From contig NZ_SSNZ01000008.1 in NCBI RefSeq assembly GCF_004801375.1, positions 1-64,000 on the forward strand: DNA of 64,000 nt. The letters run 5' to 3'. Each line of letters starts with the position of its first letter. The first letter of the stretch is position 1. Below the pieces are notes generated by a model. That model did not search any database. It was not told where the DNA came from and saw only the letters and a list, made by a program, of their open reading frames with translations. Below are positions 43,053-51,587 of this stretch, piece after piece. The position numbers were made by a program, and so were the translations under genes. Origin of the DNA: Flavobacterium supellecticarium (lineage in GTDB: Bacteria > Bacteroidota > Bacteroidia > Flavobacteriales > Flavobacteriaceae).

Positions 43053-44511
43053 CTTTTGTCTTTTTGTTACTTTTTTTATACTCTAAAACAGCTTTTACAG
43101 AATTAGAAGGATTCACAGCAACACCATCGGTTTGTGCACCTTCCAGTGATTCTCCTGTTTCCTGGACATATCGTATATATTCGGCTAATGCCTCTGATTC
43201 CTGTTGTGTTCCCGGAAATGGTGGCATATAGTTTCTTCCGTTGTGCATGTTGGGAATATAAGTAGCCATTGAATTTACATCCAGCGGCTGACCAACACCA
43301 TACATTCTTTCGAAGACATCCACCACACTATTTACACCCTGTGTCGTATGGCAACGGCTACAAGCAATGGTAAATACATTTTTACCAGCTTCAATCTTGT
43401 TTTCATCATTGATTTCCGTTACTGTAGTATAGGTAGCATGTTTTAAAACACCATCCTGTTGATAGACCACATAATCGTCTTCCAGTAATAAATTGGAATA
43501 CATATATTGCCCGATGACATAAGGTTTACGAATAAATTCCCTTACTCGCTCAAAGAATCCCAAAAAGGCAAAGGCAGTAATAACCGGTATGACTACCATA
43601 TAAGGCTTAATCTTTTTTGTTTTGAACAAGCCAATTAAAGCTATAATAACTGTTAATCCGATACCTGCTACAATCATATATTTCAATAAATCGTAATACT
43701 GCGCAAAGTCCATTGTTCCGACTGCCGTACTCATATTTTCGGTCATTGCTTCCGGTATCGCCTTATAGTAAATGATTGCACCTATAAGTGTGATTGGCGC
43801 CCATAGCAATATCCATTTTGAGGCTGCCTGAACTACTATTTTTCTTATTTCCGATCCGGATTTGGTAAACAAAGTAGCCAACAACAATCCGAAAATACCT
43901 CCCAATAACATAGCTGTAGGAGTTCTGAATAACAATTGCGGGAGATAGATCGGGTTTGTAAAACCATTTATCAGGCTTTTGTCGGTATTCCAGTTTCCCG
44001 GATCCATCATAAATCCAAGAATGGAAACAATTAACGCCATAGTTATCCAGGATGCGATACTCAAAAACCAGCCGAAGCGGATATGTCGCAACTTGGCTTT
44101 TAATGAGCTATTACTGTTCTTCCATGTCAAAAAATAGATCATAATGAGAATAACTTCTGTAACGAATACGATCCATTCTGTAAACCATGCCCAGTAAAAA
44201 ACACGGATTAAACTACCTATCGAAGCCGGGCTTATTAGTGAGGCCGAAAACCATATTCCTACTCCAGTCATCGCTCCAATAGTTGTGGTAATGATAAATG
44301 CTACTTTCATCATTTTATAAACCATTTGATCCCACTCCTGGTGGGTTACTTCATTGGCCGCACTTTTCTTTACTCCTTTTTGCTCTAACCATGTTATAAA
44401 AGGAATAAAACCTACAGCAAGACTGTGATTGATAATTACATGCAGGGTGGCAATACCGGCAATCAGCATCCGATTATTGAGCCAGTCCAAATGAAACATT
44501 GGGAAATCCAT
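43045..44511 (-). CDS. CydA-like quinol/cytochrome oxidase subunit I fused to cytochrome c
   Basis: The 488-residue protein has an N-terminal CydA-like membrane domain. It opens with LDWLNNRMLIAGIATLHVII and the helix histidines His24 and His29. TGVGIWFSASLISP and TEWIVFVTEVILIMIYFLTW resemble the CydA helices that carry haem ligands. RKPYVIGQYMYSN corresponds roughly to the GRQPW region of CydA. A class I haem-c domain is fused at the C-terminus, with CSRCH at 384-388 and a possible distal Met in NYMPPFP. Ordinary CydA lacks haem c. It could be an oxidase of the cytochrome-bd superfamily with c-type domains, for which such fusions are described, but its substrate (oxygen or nitric oxide) is not fixed by sequence. 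Confidence 0.7.
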   Translation of the reverse strand: MDFPMFHLDWLNNRMLIAGIATLHVIINHSLAVGFIPFITWLEQKGVKKSAANEVTHQEWDQMVYKMMKVAFIITTTIGAMTGVGIWFSASLISPASIGSLIRVFYWAWFTEWIVFVTEVILIMIYFLTWKNSNSSLKAKLRHIRFGWFLSIASWITMALIVSILGFMMDPGNWNTDKSLINGFTNPIYLPQLLFRTPTAMLLGGIFGLLLATLFTKSGSEIRKIVVQAASKWILLWAPITLIGAIIYYKAIPEAMTENMSTAVGTMDFAQYYDLLKYMIVAGIGLTVIIALIGLFKTKKIKPYMVVIPVITAFAFLGFFERVREFIRKPYVIGQYMYSNLLLEDDYVVYQQDGVLKHATYTTVTEINDENKIEAGKNVFTIACSRCHTTQGVNSVVDVFERMYGVGQPLDVNSMATYIPNMHNGRNYMPPFPGTQQESEALAEYIRYVQETGESLEGAQTDGVAVNPSNSVKAVLEYKKSNKKTKDE

Positions 44512-44683
44512 AAATTTTTTTTACAAAGTTTCGAAGAATACAGCCACGGACATAAAAATAAAAAAGCGGAATATTTAGATAAACGTTCCTTTCTTTTTCA
44601 TGAAAGCGGACTTTTTTTTCGTTTTTTACACCTTAAAACCCGCGATATAACATATTACCATTATTATCGCTAAAAATAGGATA

Positions 44684-44711
44684 CAAAAAAACCCGATACT
44701 TTCGCATCGGG
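44684..44711 (-). terminator. Terminator between the 55-residue gene and the cytochrome operon
   Basis: CCCGAT (44692-44697) pairs with ATCGGG (44706-44711) over an 8-base loop, and on the minus strand T7 follows. It ends transcription coming from the 55-residue gene side, so the cytochrome operon starts from its own promoter in 44512-44690; no TAnnTTTG box is clear there. The 380-bp gap also holds an imperfect inverted repeat at 44822-44879. Confidence 0.7.
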
Positions 44712-44891
44712 GGCTTTAACTAACCACTTTCGGGAAGCTTACTAATAATGGGTACTTTTTAACATTACTGCTTCTTTGGAAAATGGCTCTTGTAATTAAA
44801 ATAAATAACTGTTTTTTGTCAGCTGTTACAGTTATCGTTACTGATCTCCATTCCGGTCGCTACACACGACTGTAACAACGTTATTTAAAGA

Positions 44892-45059
44892 TCAGACTTT
44901 AATTAATTTGCTGGTATTTGAATTAGAATCGGTTCCTGTAATATTTACTATATCCGGTTCTTTTTCTGCATTTTTTTTCTTTTGATCCTGATTATAGCTT
45001 ACAGCAACAATCAGTACAGATAAAACCAGAAAAGGAAAAAAATAAAAAATTTTAGGCAT
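44892..45059 (-). CDS. 55-residue membrane-anchored small protein
   Basis: From ATG 45059 an open frame codes for one N-terminal membrane helix (MPKIFYFFPFLVLSVLIVAV) followed by a charged, polar tail with repeated Lys and Asn and a final LIKV. No family is recognised. It stands alone between the YHS lipoprotein gene and the terminator at 44692. Its place among copper and respiratory genes suggests an envelope helper. It could also be a chance frame, though the clean helix-plus-tail layout argues for coding. Confidence 0.5.
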   Translation of the reverse strand: MPKIFYFFPFLVLSVLIVAVSYNQDQKKKNAEKEPDIVNITGTDSNSNTSKLIKV

Positions 45060-45207
45060 TATTTCTTTGCTTTTGTGCTTTGTTTTGACTTCACAAAGAT
45101 GACTACTAATCAGTAAAAACTTTCAAAATAATCAAGCCGGAAATTTCAATAAACGGAACGCTTTCATTAGATAAAAAGTACTTTTATTTTACTTTTTACA
45201 CTTTTGG

Positions 45208-45540
45208 TTATTTATGCTCCAAAACCGTTTTATCGATAAGGTATGAATCCGGGTTCTTCTGAAATTCATCTTTGCACATTTTAGAACAAAAACCGTATAA
45301 TTTTCCCTTATAGTGAAGTGTATCACTAACGCCATACCGGGTTATATCCATTTTACAATAAAAATCGATTGTATTATCGTATTTCAGTTTATTAAGCGGA
45401 TTTTCCGGTTGAATCAGTTGCTTAGAACTCCTTAAAGTATTTCCGGCCTCTTTTTTTTGGCAACTGAAAAAGACTGTTAGCACCAACAATGCCATTGTAT
45501 TCAGTAGTATTGTTATAAGTTTGTTATGTTTTATTTTCAT
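45208..45540 (-). CDS. YHS-domain lipoprotein
   Basis: The 110-residue lipoprotein has a type II signal with lipobox ending at Cys27 (LTVFFSC). Its C-terminal domain shows the YHS pattern: DFYCKMDI with Cys62, then YKGKLYGFCSKMCKDEFQKNP with Cys85 and Cys89. YHS domains occur in heavy-metal ATPases and metal-linked proteins and bind metal through these cysteines; copper is the most plausible here because the neighbours are copper genes. It lies 18 bp after the AraC gene, so the two are probably co-transcribed. Confidence 0.82.
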   Translation of the reverse strand: MKIKHNKLITILLNTMALLVLTVFFSCQKKEAGNTLRSSKQLIQPENPLNKLKYDNTIDFYCKMDITRYGVSDTLHYKGKLYGFCSKMCKDEFQKNPDSYLIDKTVLEHK

Positions 45541-45558
45541 GGTGTTTGTTTTTACGAT

Positions 45559-46422
45559 TTATTTTTCAGTTCTTCTGAATTGCTCAGGAGTAACATTAGC
45601 CTGCTTTTTAAAGAAAGTCACAAAATAAGATACGTTTTCAAATCCGAGTTTATCGGCTATTTCGTTTATAGTATCCGTAGTATAGAGCAACAATCGCTGT
45701 GCTTCCAATACGATTTGCTTCCGGATCAGATCGCCGGCAGTGAGTCCTGTTTCTTCCTTACACATTTTATTCAGGTAATTCGGACTTACATTTAAGATTG
45801 CGGCATAGTCGGAAGGTAACTTCTTTTCTTTAAAATTCTGATCGATTAACTTTTGGAAAAGTTGTATCTTCTCTTGTCGGAGTGAATGTTCTTTTGGTGT
45901 TCCTAAAGGATTATAAAGTCGTTCCAACTCAAATAATAAAATATTCAGATACGAACGGAGCACCTTGCCCGTTTCCTTTCCTTTGGTTTTAAATTCGCTA
46001 TCAACAAAAAGTTGTAATGTTTCCCAGCGCGCTATCTGAGTATCATTTAACCTGATATAAGGTAATGCTTCCCTTTCTAAAAAAGAAAAGTGATGCAGAA
46101 TATTGTTATTGTAACGCAGGGAAAAAAAGTCTTCTGTAAAACAAATCAGCTTTCCTTTAGCTGCTTTATTAATGTTTATATTGCTGATGCAACGAGGTCT
46201 AACTACGATAACCTTTTGCGGTTCTAGCTTAATCTTTTGATTATCAATATAGATATCGCCTTCCGCCTGTTCAACACTGTAAATGGCAAAAAAATCCTGT
46301 TTGTGTGGACATTCCAATAGCGGAAACCGCTCCAGAATACCCGTCAGGTCCTCCATCCAGAAGCTAACAGCATTATCGCCGAATAAACCCATGTTACAAA
46401 CAGTTAAATATCCGGTTTGCAT
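45559..46422 (-). CDS. AraC-family transcriptional regulator
   Basis: I place the start at the ATG at 46422 (MQTGYLTVCN); a longer frame to 46548 overlaps the small cysteine gene and adds residues that do not fit the domain. The 287-residue product has an N-terminal cupin-like sensor half (IYSVEQAEGDIYIDNQKIKL, about residues 60-80). The C-terminal pair of HTH motifs is typical of AraC/XylS proteins: SDYAAILNVSPNYLNKMCKE and TINEIADKLGFENVSYFVTF, then ending FRRTEK. It lies between the SCO-cysteine-protein genes and the YHS lipoprotein, so control of metal or respiratory genes here is likely. The signal it senses is unknown. Confidence 0.88.
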   Translation of the reverse strand: MQTGYLTVCNMGLFGDNAVSFWMEDLTGILERFPLLECPHKQDFFAIYSVEQAEGDIYIDNQKIKLEPQKVIVVRPRCISNININKAAKGKLICFTEDFFSLRYNNNILHHFSFLEREALPYIRLNDTQIARWETLQLFVDSEFKTKGKETGKVLRSYLNILLFELERLYNPLGTPKEHSLRQEKIQLFQKLIDQNFKEKKLPSDYAAILNVSPNYLNKMCKEETGLTAGDLIRKQIVLEAQRLLLYTTDTINEIADKLGFENVSYFVTFFKKQANVTPEQFRRTEK

Positions 46423-46460
46423 AATGGTTTCATTTAAATTAAAAAATTTTAAACGGTATT

Positions 46461-46838
46461 TTAGGCGTTCTGCTTCGGAGGATGAAATACAGAATAAAGG
46501 TATTCTTCTGTAAAGAATTCCGGTCTGTACTGGGGATAATGTATGCAATAACTGTTATCGGTTACTTTATTGATCGTAAAATAAAAATCGTGGTAATAAA
46601 AGAGTTGAATTTCTTTTTCTTTTATATTAGGAAGCTTTTGTTCTTTTTTGTCATTTTCCCTAAGCTGTTTGGATAGATAACATTTACCATAACAAACCGG
46701 AATTTTATCAAACCGGTTGATACATATGTTCTCAGCAATATAGTCCTGATTTATATAAAAAGAAGTTATGATCCAAAAGTTACTCGTACTTTGAAACACA
46801 AATACAATAAGTAAAAAAAAGGTTGTAATCTTTTTCAC
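46461..46838 (-). CDS. Small envelope protein with C-x9-C-x3-C motif (paralogue 2)
   Basis: The 125-residue protein starts at GTG 46838 and has an N-terminal hydrophobic segment (residues 3-17). Cys39, Cys49 and Cys53 are in CINRFDKIPVCYGKC, the same C-x9-C-x3-C spacing as the two other copies, but the histidine after the last cysteine is a tyrosine. The ending FHPPKQNA keeps the C-terminal PP. It is the most divergent of the three. It lies 4 bp after the SCO gene and is probably translated with it, which links this family to copper delivery. Function is unassigned. Confidence 0.78.
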   Translation of the reverse strand: MKKITTFFLLIVFVFQSTSNFWIITSFYINQDYIAENICINRFDKIPVCYGKCYLSKQLRENDKKEQKLPNIKEKEIQLFYYHDFYFTINKVTDNSYCIHYPQYRPEFFTEEYLYSVFHPPKQNA

Positions 46839-46842
46839 TGCT

Positions 46843-47448
46843 TTATTTTTCTTTTAATAATAAGGCTATATCAGCGATTAATCGTTTTGTTTCCTGCGGA
46901 TTAGTTCCGTCGTAAACACCACGGATATGTCGGTTACGATCTATTAATAGTAACCCGCCGCTATGTACATAGCCTCCCGGTTCTTTGGCATCGGGATAAG
47001 CTGTCATAAAATAACTTTCGGTTGCCATCTTATAGATGTTTTCCTTATTACCGGTTACAAAATGCCATTTACCGGTAATTCCTAGGTTTTCGGAATATGC
47101 TTTTAATCGCTTTATCGTATCCTGTTCGGGATCTATCGTATGCGATAAAAAAGCAACATCTGGATTGTTTTGATATTTGTGATAAACAGCAAGCATCTCA
47201 ACGGTCATTTTAGGACAAATCGTAGGGCAAGACAAGAAAATAAAATCGGCGATATATATTTTACCATCAAATGTTTTATTCGTCACCGTTATACTATCCT
47301 GATCAATAAAAGTAAAATTCTTAATCTTCGGATAGAGGGTGTCTTGTCCTTTTACAACCGGATTCCCCAGAAAAGGTAATCTTTGTTGTCGGTTCGTACA
47401 CGACAACAATACCAGTCCTAACAGTATGCTTCCTACTAATTTTTCCAT
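46843..47448 (-). CDS. SCO1/SenC-family copper chaperone lipoprotein
   Basis: The 201-residue lipoprotein has a lipobox at Cys17 (LVLLSC) and a thioredoxin-like SCO domain. The copper ligands are present as Cys74 and Cys78 (SCPTICPK) and His162 (GGYVHSGG). SCO proteins deliver or prepare copper for the CuA site of oxidases, or act in redox signalling. The next gene downstream, 4 bp away, is a cysteine-motif protein. Some SCO proteins serve copper sites other than oxidases, so the client here is open. Confidence 0.92.
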   Translation of the reverse strand: MEKLVGSILLGLVLLSCTNRQQRLPFLGNPVVKGQDTLYPKIKNFTFIDQDSITVTNKTFDGKIYIADFIFLSCPTICPKMTVEMLAVYHKYQNNPDVAFLSHTIDPEQDTIKRLKAYSENLGITGKWHFVTGNKENIYKMATESYFMTAYPDAKEPGGYVHSGGLLLIDRNRHIRGVYDGTNPQETKRLIADIALLLKEK

Positions 47449-47608
47449 TCGAAAATGATGATAAAATATTGTAAATATAGTTTTTAATTTTTTCTAAGAT
47501 TGCATTGCTTTATTAAAACAGGAAAGACCAGGATAGGGGTTTTTCTATAGTACAATTTAAAGTAAGCTAGTACTGTCTCAGACTAATTATAGTTATCAGA
47601 ATTTAATA

Positions 47609-48628
47609 TTAATGATTTGTAAAACTGCCGTCACTTAACGTTTTCATAAATGAAATAAGATATCCTTTTTCTTGTTCGGTCAGCGGAATTCTTTTATCAT
47701 TGTTTTTAAATACAGGATCTAAATTATCGGCATCTAAAACGCCATTATCAAAATAATCTAAAACATCTTTAAGTGTCGCGAATTGTCCAAAACTTCCATA
47801 AGGTGCGGTATATTCTACATTACGTAAAGACGGTACTCGAAAACTCATATATTCTTGCATATTCCCGGTAACTCTTGCTCTCCCTGCTTCATTCGAATTC
47901 GGGTTAATCGGAAATCCTATGTTTCGGAAACTTTGGTCGGTAAAGAGTTCTGTACTGTGACAACCGGAGCATTTTTGCTGAAAAACCAAATAGCCCTGTG
48001 TTTCACTTTCGGTAAAAGTAGCTCCTTCATTTCGCATTACTTTATCGTATTTACTGTTGGCAGAAATCAACGTGTATTCATACTGGGCAATACTTTTGTA
48101 AATTCGTTCGGGTGTAATATTTTCATCCCCGAATGTCTTTTGAAAAAGTGTTTTGTATGAAGTGTCATTTTGAATTTTACCAATGACTTCTAAAATAGAA
48201 GAATCCATTTCTTCATGTGTAATAATGGGTACAATGGGCTGATTTTCCAAACTTAGTTTGCTTCCATCCCAATTGTAAAATTTCATAAAAGCAAGATTTT
48301 GAACCGGCGGTGTATTGCGAAGCCCGATTCTTCCTTCAATTCCGATTGCCTGTATATTATTGTCGGCAAAGGCAGATGATTGCTTGTGACAACTTGCGCA
48401 CGAAATAGTATTGTCTGCACTAAAGCGTTTTTCATTAAACAGTTTTTCTCCTAATTCAACTCCGTATTTTGTAGGTTTGTTGGTGTAAAATGAATTGTTC
48501 AGCTCCGGAAAACCAACGGGAATATTTAACGATAGTTCGGGATTATCATATGAAACCGGTTCGTAGTTGTCATTGCTACAAGACATTGACAAGAATAAAA
48601 GAGATGAAATTTTTAAAAAAACTTTCAT
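47609..48628 (-). CDS. Diheme cytochrome c peroxidase/MauG-like protein (MbnH-type)
   Basis: The 339-residue lipoprotein (lipobox ending Cys17, FLSMSC) has two haem-c sites: Cys77-Cys80-His81 (SCASCH) and Cys220-Cys223-His224 (KCSGCH). The usual core, including SFRVPSLRNVEYTAPYGSFG, follows. This is the bacterial cytochrome c peroxidase/MauG superfamily. It directly follows the MbnP-like gene, which is the MbnH arrangement: MbnH oxidises a tryptophan of MbnP to form a copper-binding site. A plain peroxidase cannot be excluded. The 53-bp gap contains a hairpin. Confidence 0.85.
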   Translation of the reverse strand: MKVFLKISSLLFLSMSCSNDNYEPVSYDNPELSLNIPVGFPELNNSFYTNKPTKYGVELGEKLFNEKRFSADNTISCASCHKQSSAFADNNIQAIGIEGRIGLRNTPPVQNLAFMKFYNWDGSKLSLENQPIVPIITHEEMDSSILEVIGKIQNDTSYKTLFQKTFGDENITPERIYKSIAQYEYTLISANSKYDKVMRNEGATFTESETQGYLVFQQKCSGCHSTELFTDQSFRNIGFPINPNSNEAGRARVTGNMQEYMSFRVPSLRNVEYTAPYGSFGQFATLKDVLDYFDNGVLDADNLDPVFKNNDKRIPLTEQEKGYLISFMKTLSDGSFTNH

Positions 48629-48647
48629 CTTATATGAAGTATTTAAC

Positions 48648-48672
48648 AGAGCCGCCTGTTTAAGACGGCTCT
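48648..48672 (-). terminator. Hairpin between MbnP-like and MbnH-like genes
   Basis: AGAGCCGCCT pairs with AGACGGCTCT (one wobble) over a 5-base loop. There is no T run on the minus strand, so it may be a processing or partial-termination site that lowers expression of the second gene and not a full terminator. Confidence 0.5.
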
Positions 48673-48681
48673 TTGTATCAA

Positions 48682-49548
48682 TTAGTTTTCTACGGTACTC
48701 ACAGAGAACATTCCTTTTAGATCGTTTGTTCCGTTACCACCTAAATTATCTACAAATTTTACCATCTGAACAGCTGTGTGAATATTAGGTGTAGCATTGT
48801 CACCCATTCCTGTTCCGGTTGATAATGTAATCGTATTAGTAGTTCCGCTTAATAGTTTATTAAAGTCGGCTTTTATTTTAATTTTAGGCGACTGATTGCC
48901 GACAACAGCGTTTACAGGCAGATCCAAAGTAATATTTCTGTAGGCATCAACACCTTGTGTGTAACTCCCTTCAGAACCTTCAACAGTACTTCCGGTGTGA
49001 ATAGACATTTCTTTATTATCGGTACCATAAAATCCTTCAATTTTGGTAAAGCGATATCCCGTTCCCCATTCCCACATCATCTGAGTGTCATTGGCACCGG
49101 CAGTAGCATAGAAGTTAGGGAAGCTTACCTGATTTAAAGTATTCAGGTCACTTCTTACTCCCAGTCCGAATTTAATTTGTTTGTACTCTCCGCTAGGAAT
49201 ATTACTCATTACATAATTTAATGTTGAAGGATTGGCATGGTTAATAACGGTGGCTCCTTTATCCAAATCGTTTATGTTATATGGTACTTCAGTTCCATCT
49301 GCTTTTACCAGACGAATGTTGCTGATTACATATTTCAGTTCCGAAAAATGGTGAACCTGACCCGCATCAGATGTGTTTACAGTTGCCGCAGAAGATGTCG
49401 CTCCCCCTAAAACAATCTCGGTATCCCCAAAGGTGTTTTTGAATGATAGCGTTACGTTATTGGCTACTGGTGTTGCATCATCACTGCTGCACGATACAAT
49501 TGCTAATGAAATAGCAGATAATAAAAGGTACTTTTTAAGATTTCTCAT
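48682..49548 (-). CDS. MbnP-family copper-binding lipoprotein
   Basis: The 288-residue lipoprotein has a lipobox at Cys20 (LAIVSC). It is mainly beta, with VSFPNFYATAGANDTQMMWE and then W-G-T-G-Y-R-F-x-K-I-E-G. The tryptophans at 159 and 161 in MMWEWGTGYRF match the place where MbnP proteins carry the tryptophan that MbnH converts to kynurenine. The sequence HH at 66-67 and His103 may add ligands. It lies between the TonB receptor and the diheme gene, the usual set for periplasmic copper handling. Function is inferred from family and context. Confidence 0.8.
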   Translation of the reverse strand: MRNLKKYLLLSAISLAIVSCSSDDATPVANNVTLSFKNTFGDTEIVLGGATSSAATVNTSDAGQVHHFSELKYVISNIRLVKADGTEVPYNINDLDKGATVINHANPSTLNYVMSNIPSGEYKQIKFGLGVRSDLNTLNQVSFPNFYATAGANDTQMMWEWGTGYRFTKIEGFYGTDNKEMSIHTGSTVEGSEGSYTQGVDAYRNITLDLPVNAVVGNQSPKIKIKADFNKLLSGTTNTITLSTGTGMGDNATPNIHTAVQMVKFVDNLGGNGTNDLKGMFSVSTVEN

Positions 49549-49588
49549 TTTTGAAAAATTTAGTTGTTACTATTAATTGATTTTATAA

Positions 49589-51583
49589 TTAAAAATTGAT
49601 TTTTAACGAGGTAAAAATATTGCGTCCCATTCTTGGGATATTCCCCCAGTCGGCATAAGTACTGTAATATTCATTTAAGACATTCTCGGCACCGATCTGA
49701 AATACAGTTTTGAAATTGTTGATATAAAAAGTATAATCAGCAGACAGGTTCCAAACCCTGTAAGAAGGTGTTTTGTCTTCTCCATATTCAGGACTGTAAT
49801 TAATTTGTTCGAAATCACCGTTTAAAGCGGTCTGAAAACCGAAATTTTTATAATGATACTGTAATGAAGTCTGATAACTCAACGGGCGTATAAAAGGAAG
49901 GTTTCCTTCTTTATTATCTTTTCCGCGGGCATAGGTCAAGGTTCCTTTCCAATGCAGATGTTCCAGTATGTCGTATTGAGCGTTAAGTGAAAAATTAAAC
50001 AAAGTAGCATAGTCAAGAGAAGTGTATCCTTTTACTCCAACTGATTGATAGTTCATAGGGCTACCCATACTTAAAATTCTTCCGATGATGTAATTCTGAA
50101 TATAAAAATAGTTTGCTTTGGCTTTAAGGCTAAACTTTTCATCAGTGAAACCTGCCCCGGCATTGATTTCATACGAAATTTCATTTTTTAAATCAGGATT
50201 TCCTATATAATCGTAACGATCGAAACTGTTATAGATATAATAGCCGTAACCTTCTGAAACGGATGGCGCGCGATGACCATAACCACCTCCGACAGAAAAA
50301 TTAAACTTTTTGACATCTATCGTATAACCGGCATAAAGACTGGGTAAAAAACGGGTTTTTTCCTGGGGAGCTCCAGGATGAAAAATCCAATTAAAATCCA
50401 CATATTTGGAATGATTATAATTCATGCCTAAAGAACCGCCAAAATTGATCTGACTTTTTTCAGTAATCTCCAATGCATTGTTTATTGAAAGGCCTGCATA
50501 ACGAGTAGTAACCCAAGGCCAGCTGTAGGCAAACATGGTTTGTTTACTTCGATTCTGCGGATACATTCGCATTTCGGCAATGGAAACATTATGATATGCA
50601 TTCAGCTGAACTTCTGAAGAGTAGTTTTCTTTTTTTAGATTAATTTTAGAAACCAATCCATACGTTGTACTCCAGCCCGGCATATCCATATGCACCAGGT
50701 TTTCAGGTCGGGTGGTGTCGTCCATATAATGCTCGATGGCATTAAAATAGATTTTCGAATCCCAGACTCTTACCAATCCTTCTTTAAACAATTGCTTGTA
50801 GGCAACCGAAGTGATCAATGCTCTTGAAAGCCATAAATCCATCGGAAGTGCAGGATAACCTACATCTTTTGCCACATCAAAAATAGCATCAGCACGTAAA
50901 GAAGATAAAGTACTCGTTTTGTAAGCCAAACCTAAAGAAGTGTTGAACTTTTTGAATTGCGAATGTTTCACTTCATTGTTATTTCCATCAAAATAATTTT
51001 CAGCCTTTCGATAGGAAATACTTCCGTCTGCTACGAATTTATGACTTGCAAAAGAGACGTTTCCAAGGTTGAAAAACTGCTTATTGTTAAATTCAAAACC
51101 CGATTGATAAGCGCCTTTCCATTCTTGCTTTTCGCTAAATGCTGAATTTTTTCTTTTCAAATCGATGCTTCCCGCTACGGTTGAGCCGTGCATGCCACCT
51201 TCCTGACCTGATTTTATATCGATTGTCGATAGATTATTGCTCTCCACATAAGACGTAATCGGATCCATTTTGTCTGTACAAGCTCCGAAAACGTGCATTC
51301 CGTCAATAGTGATGACAGAACGTTCTGTACTCATATTGTTTAACAATGGTTCCCATGCATATGCGCCACGCTTAATAAAACTGATCTGATCGGAGGAAGC
51401 CAGAAATTGATCTACAGAAACTGCCATTTTCATTTCGGTTTCGATTTTCTTTTTCGCAGCGACAATAATTTCGACTTCTTTTAATTTGATTTCTTTTTCT
51501 CTAATGCTGTCCTTTTTTGCTTCAGTATTCTGGGCATTAACAAGCATTCCCCAAAAAAGCAATACGATTGTGATATATCTCAT
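49589..51583 (-). CDS. TonB-dependent copper receptor, OprC/NosA-like
   Basis: I use the ATG at 51583 (MRYITIVLLFWGML...), which follows the lipoprotein stop by 4 bp and opens a signal peptide; the longer frame adds seven residues and overlaps the upstream gene. The 664-residue receptor has a plug (TIDGMHVFGACTDKMDPITS, with Cys102 and Met106 spaced as CxxxM) and a barrel with EHYMDDTTRP (His285, Met287, HxM) and YPALPMDLW. OprC and NosA bind copper through a CxxxM and HxM site, and the local context of both motifs agrees. It should import copper across the outer membrane using TonB energy. Confidence 0.85.
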   Translation of the reverse strand: MRYITIVLLFWGMLVNAQNTEAKKDSIREKEIKLKEVEIIVAAKKKIETEMKMAVSVDQFLASSDQISFIKRGAYAWEPLLNNMSTERSVITIDGMHVFGACTDKMDPITSYVESNNLSTIDIKSGQEGGMHGSTVAGSIDLKRKNSAFSEKQEWKGAYQSGFEFNNKQFFNLGNVSFASHKFVADGSISYRKAENYFDGNNNEVKHSQFKKFNTSLGLAYKTSTLSSLRADAIFDVAKDVGYPALPMDLWLSRALITSVAYKQLFKEGLVRVWDSKIYFNAIEHYMDDTTRPENLVHMDMPGWSTTYGLVSKINLKKENYSSEVQLNAYHNVSIAEMRMYPQNRSKQTMFAYSWPWVTTRYAGLSINNALEITEKSQINFGGSLGMNYNHSKYVDFNWIFHPGAPQEKTRFLPSLYAGYTIDVKKFNFSVGGGYGHRAPSVSEGYGYYIYNSFDRYDYIGNPDLKNEISYEINAGAGFTDEKFSLKAKANYFYIQNYIIGRILSMGSPMNYQSVGVKGYTSLDYATLFNFSLNAQYDILEHLHWKGTLTYARGKDNKEGNLPFIRPLSYQTSLQYHYKNFGFQTALNGDFEQINYSPEYGEDKTPSYRVWNLSADYTFYINNFKTVFQIGAENVLNEYYSTYADWGNIPRMGRNIFTSLKINF

Positions 51584-51587
51584 AGCA

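Noticed and set aside
46423..46548. Upstream extension of the AraC gene
   Set aside because: Overlaps the small cysteine gene in a different frame and does not resemble an AraC sensor domain.
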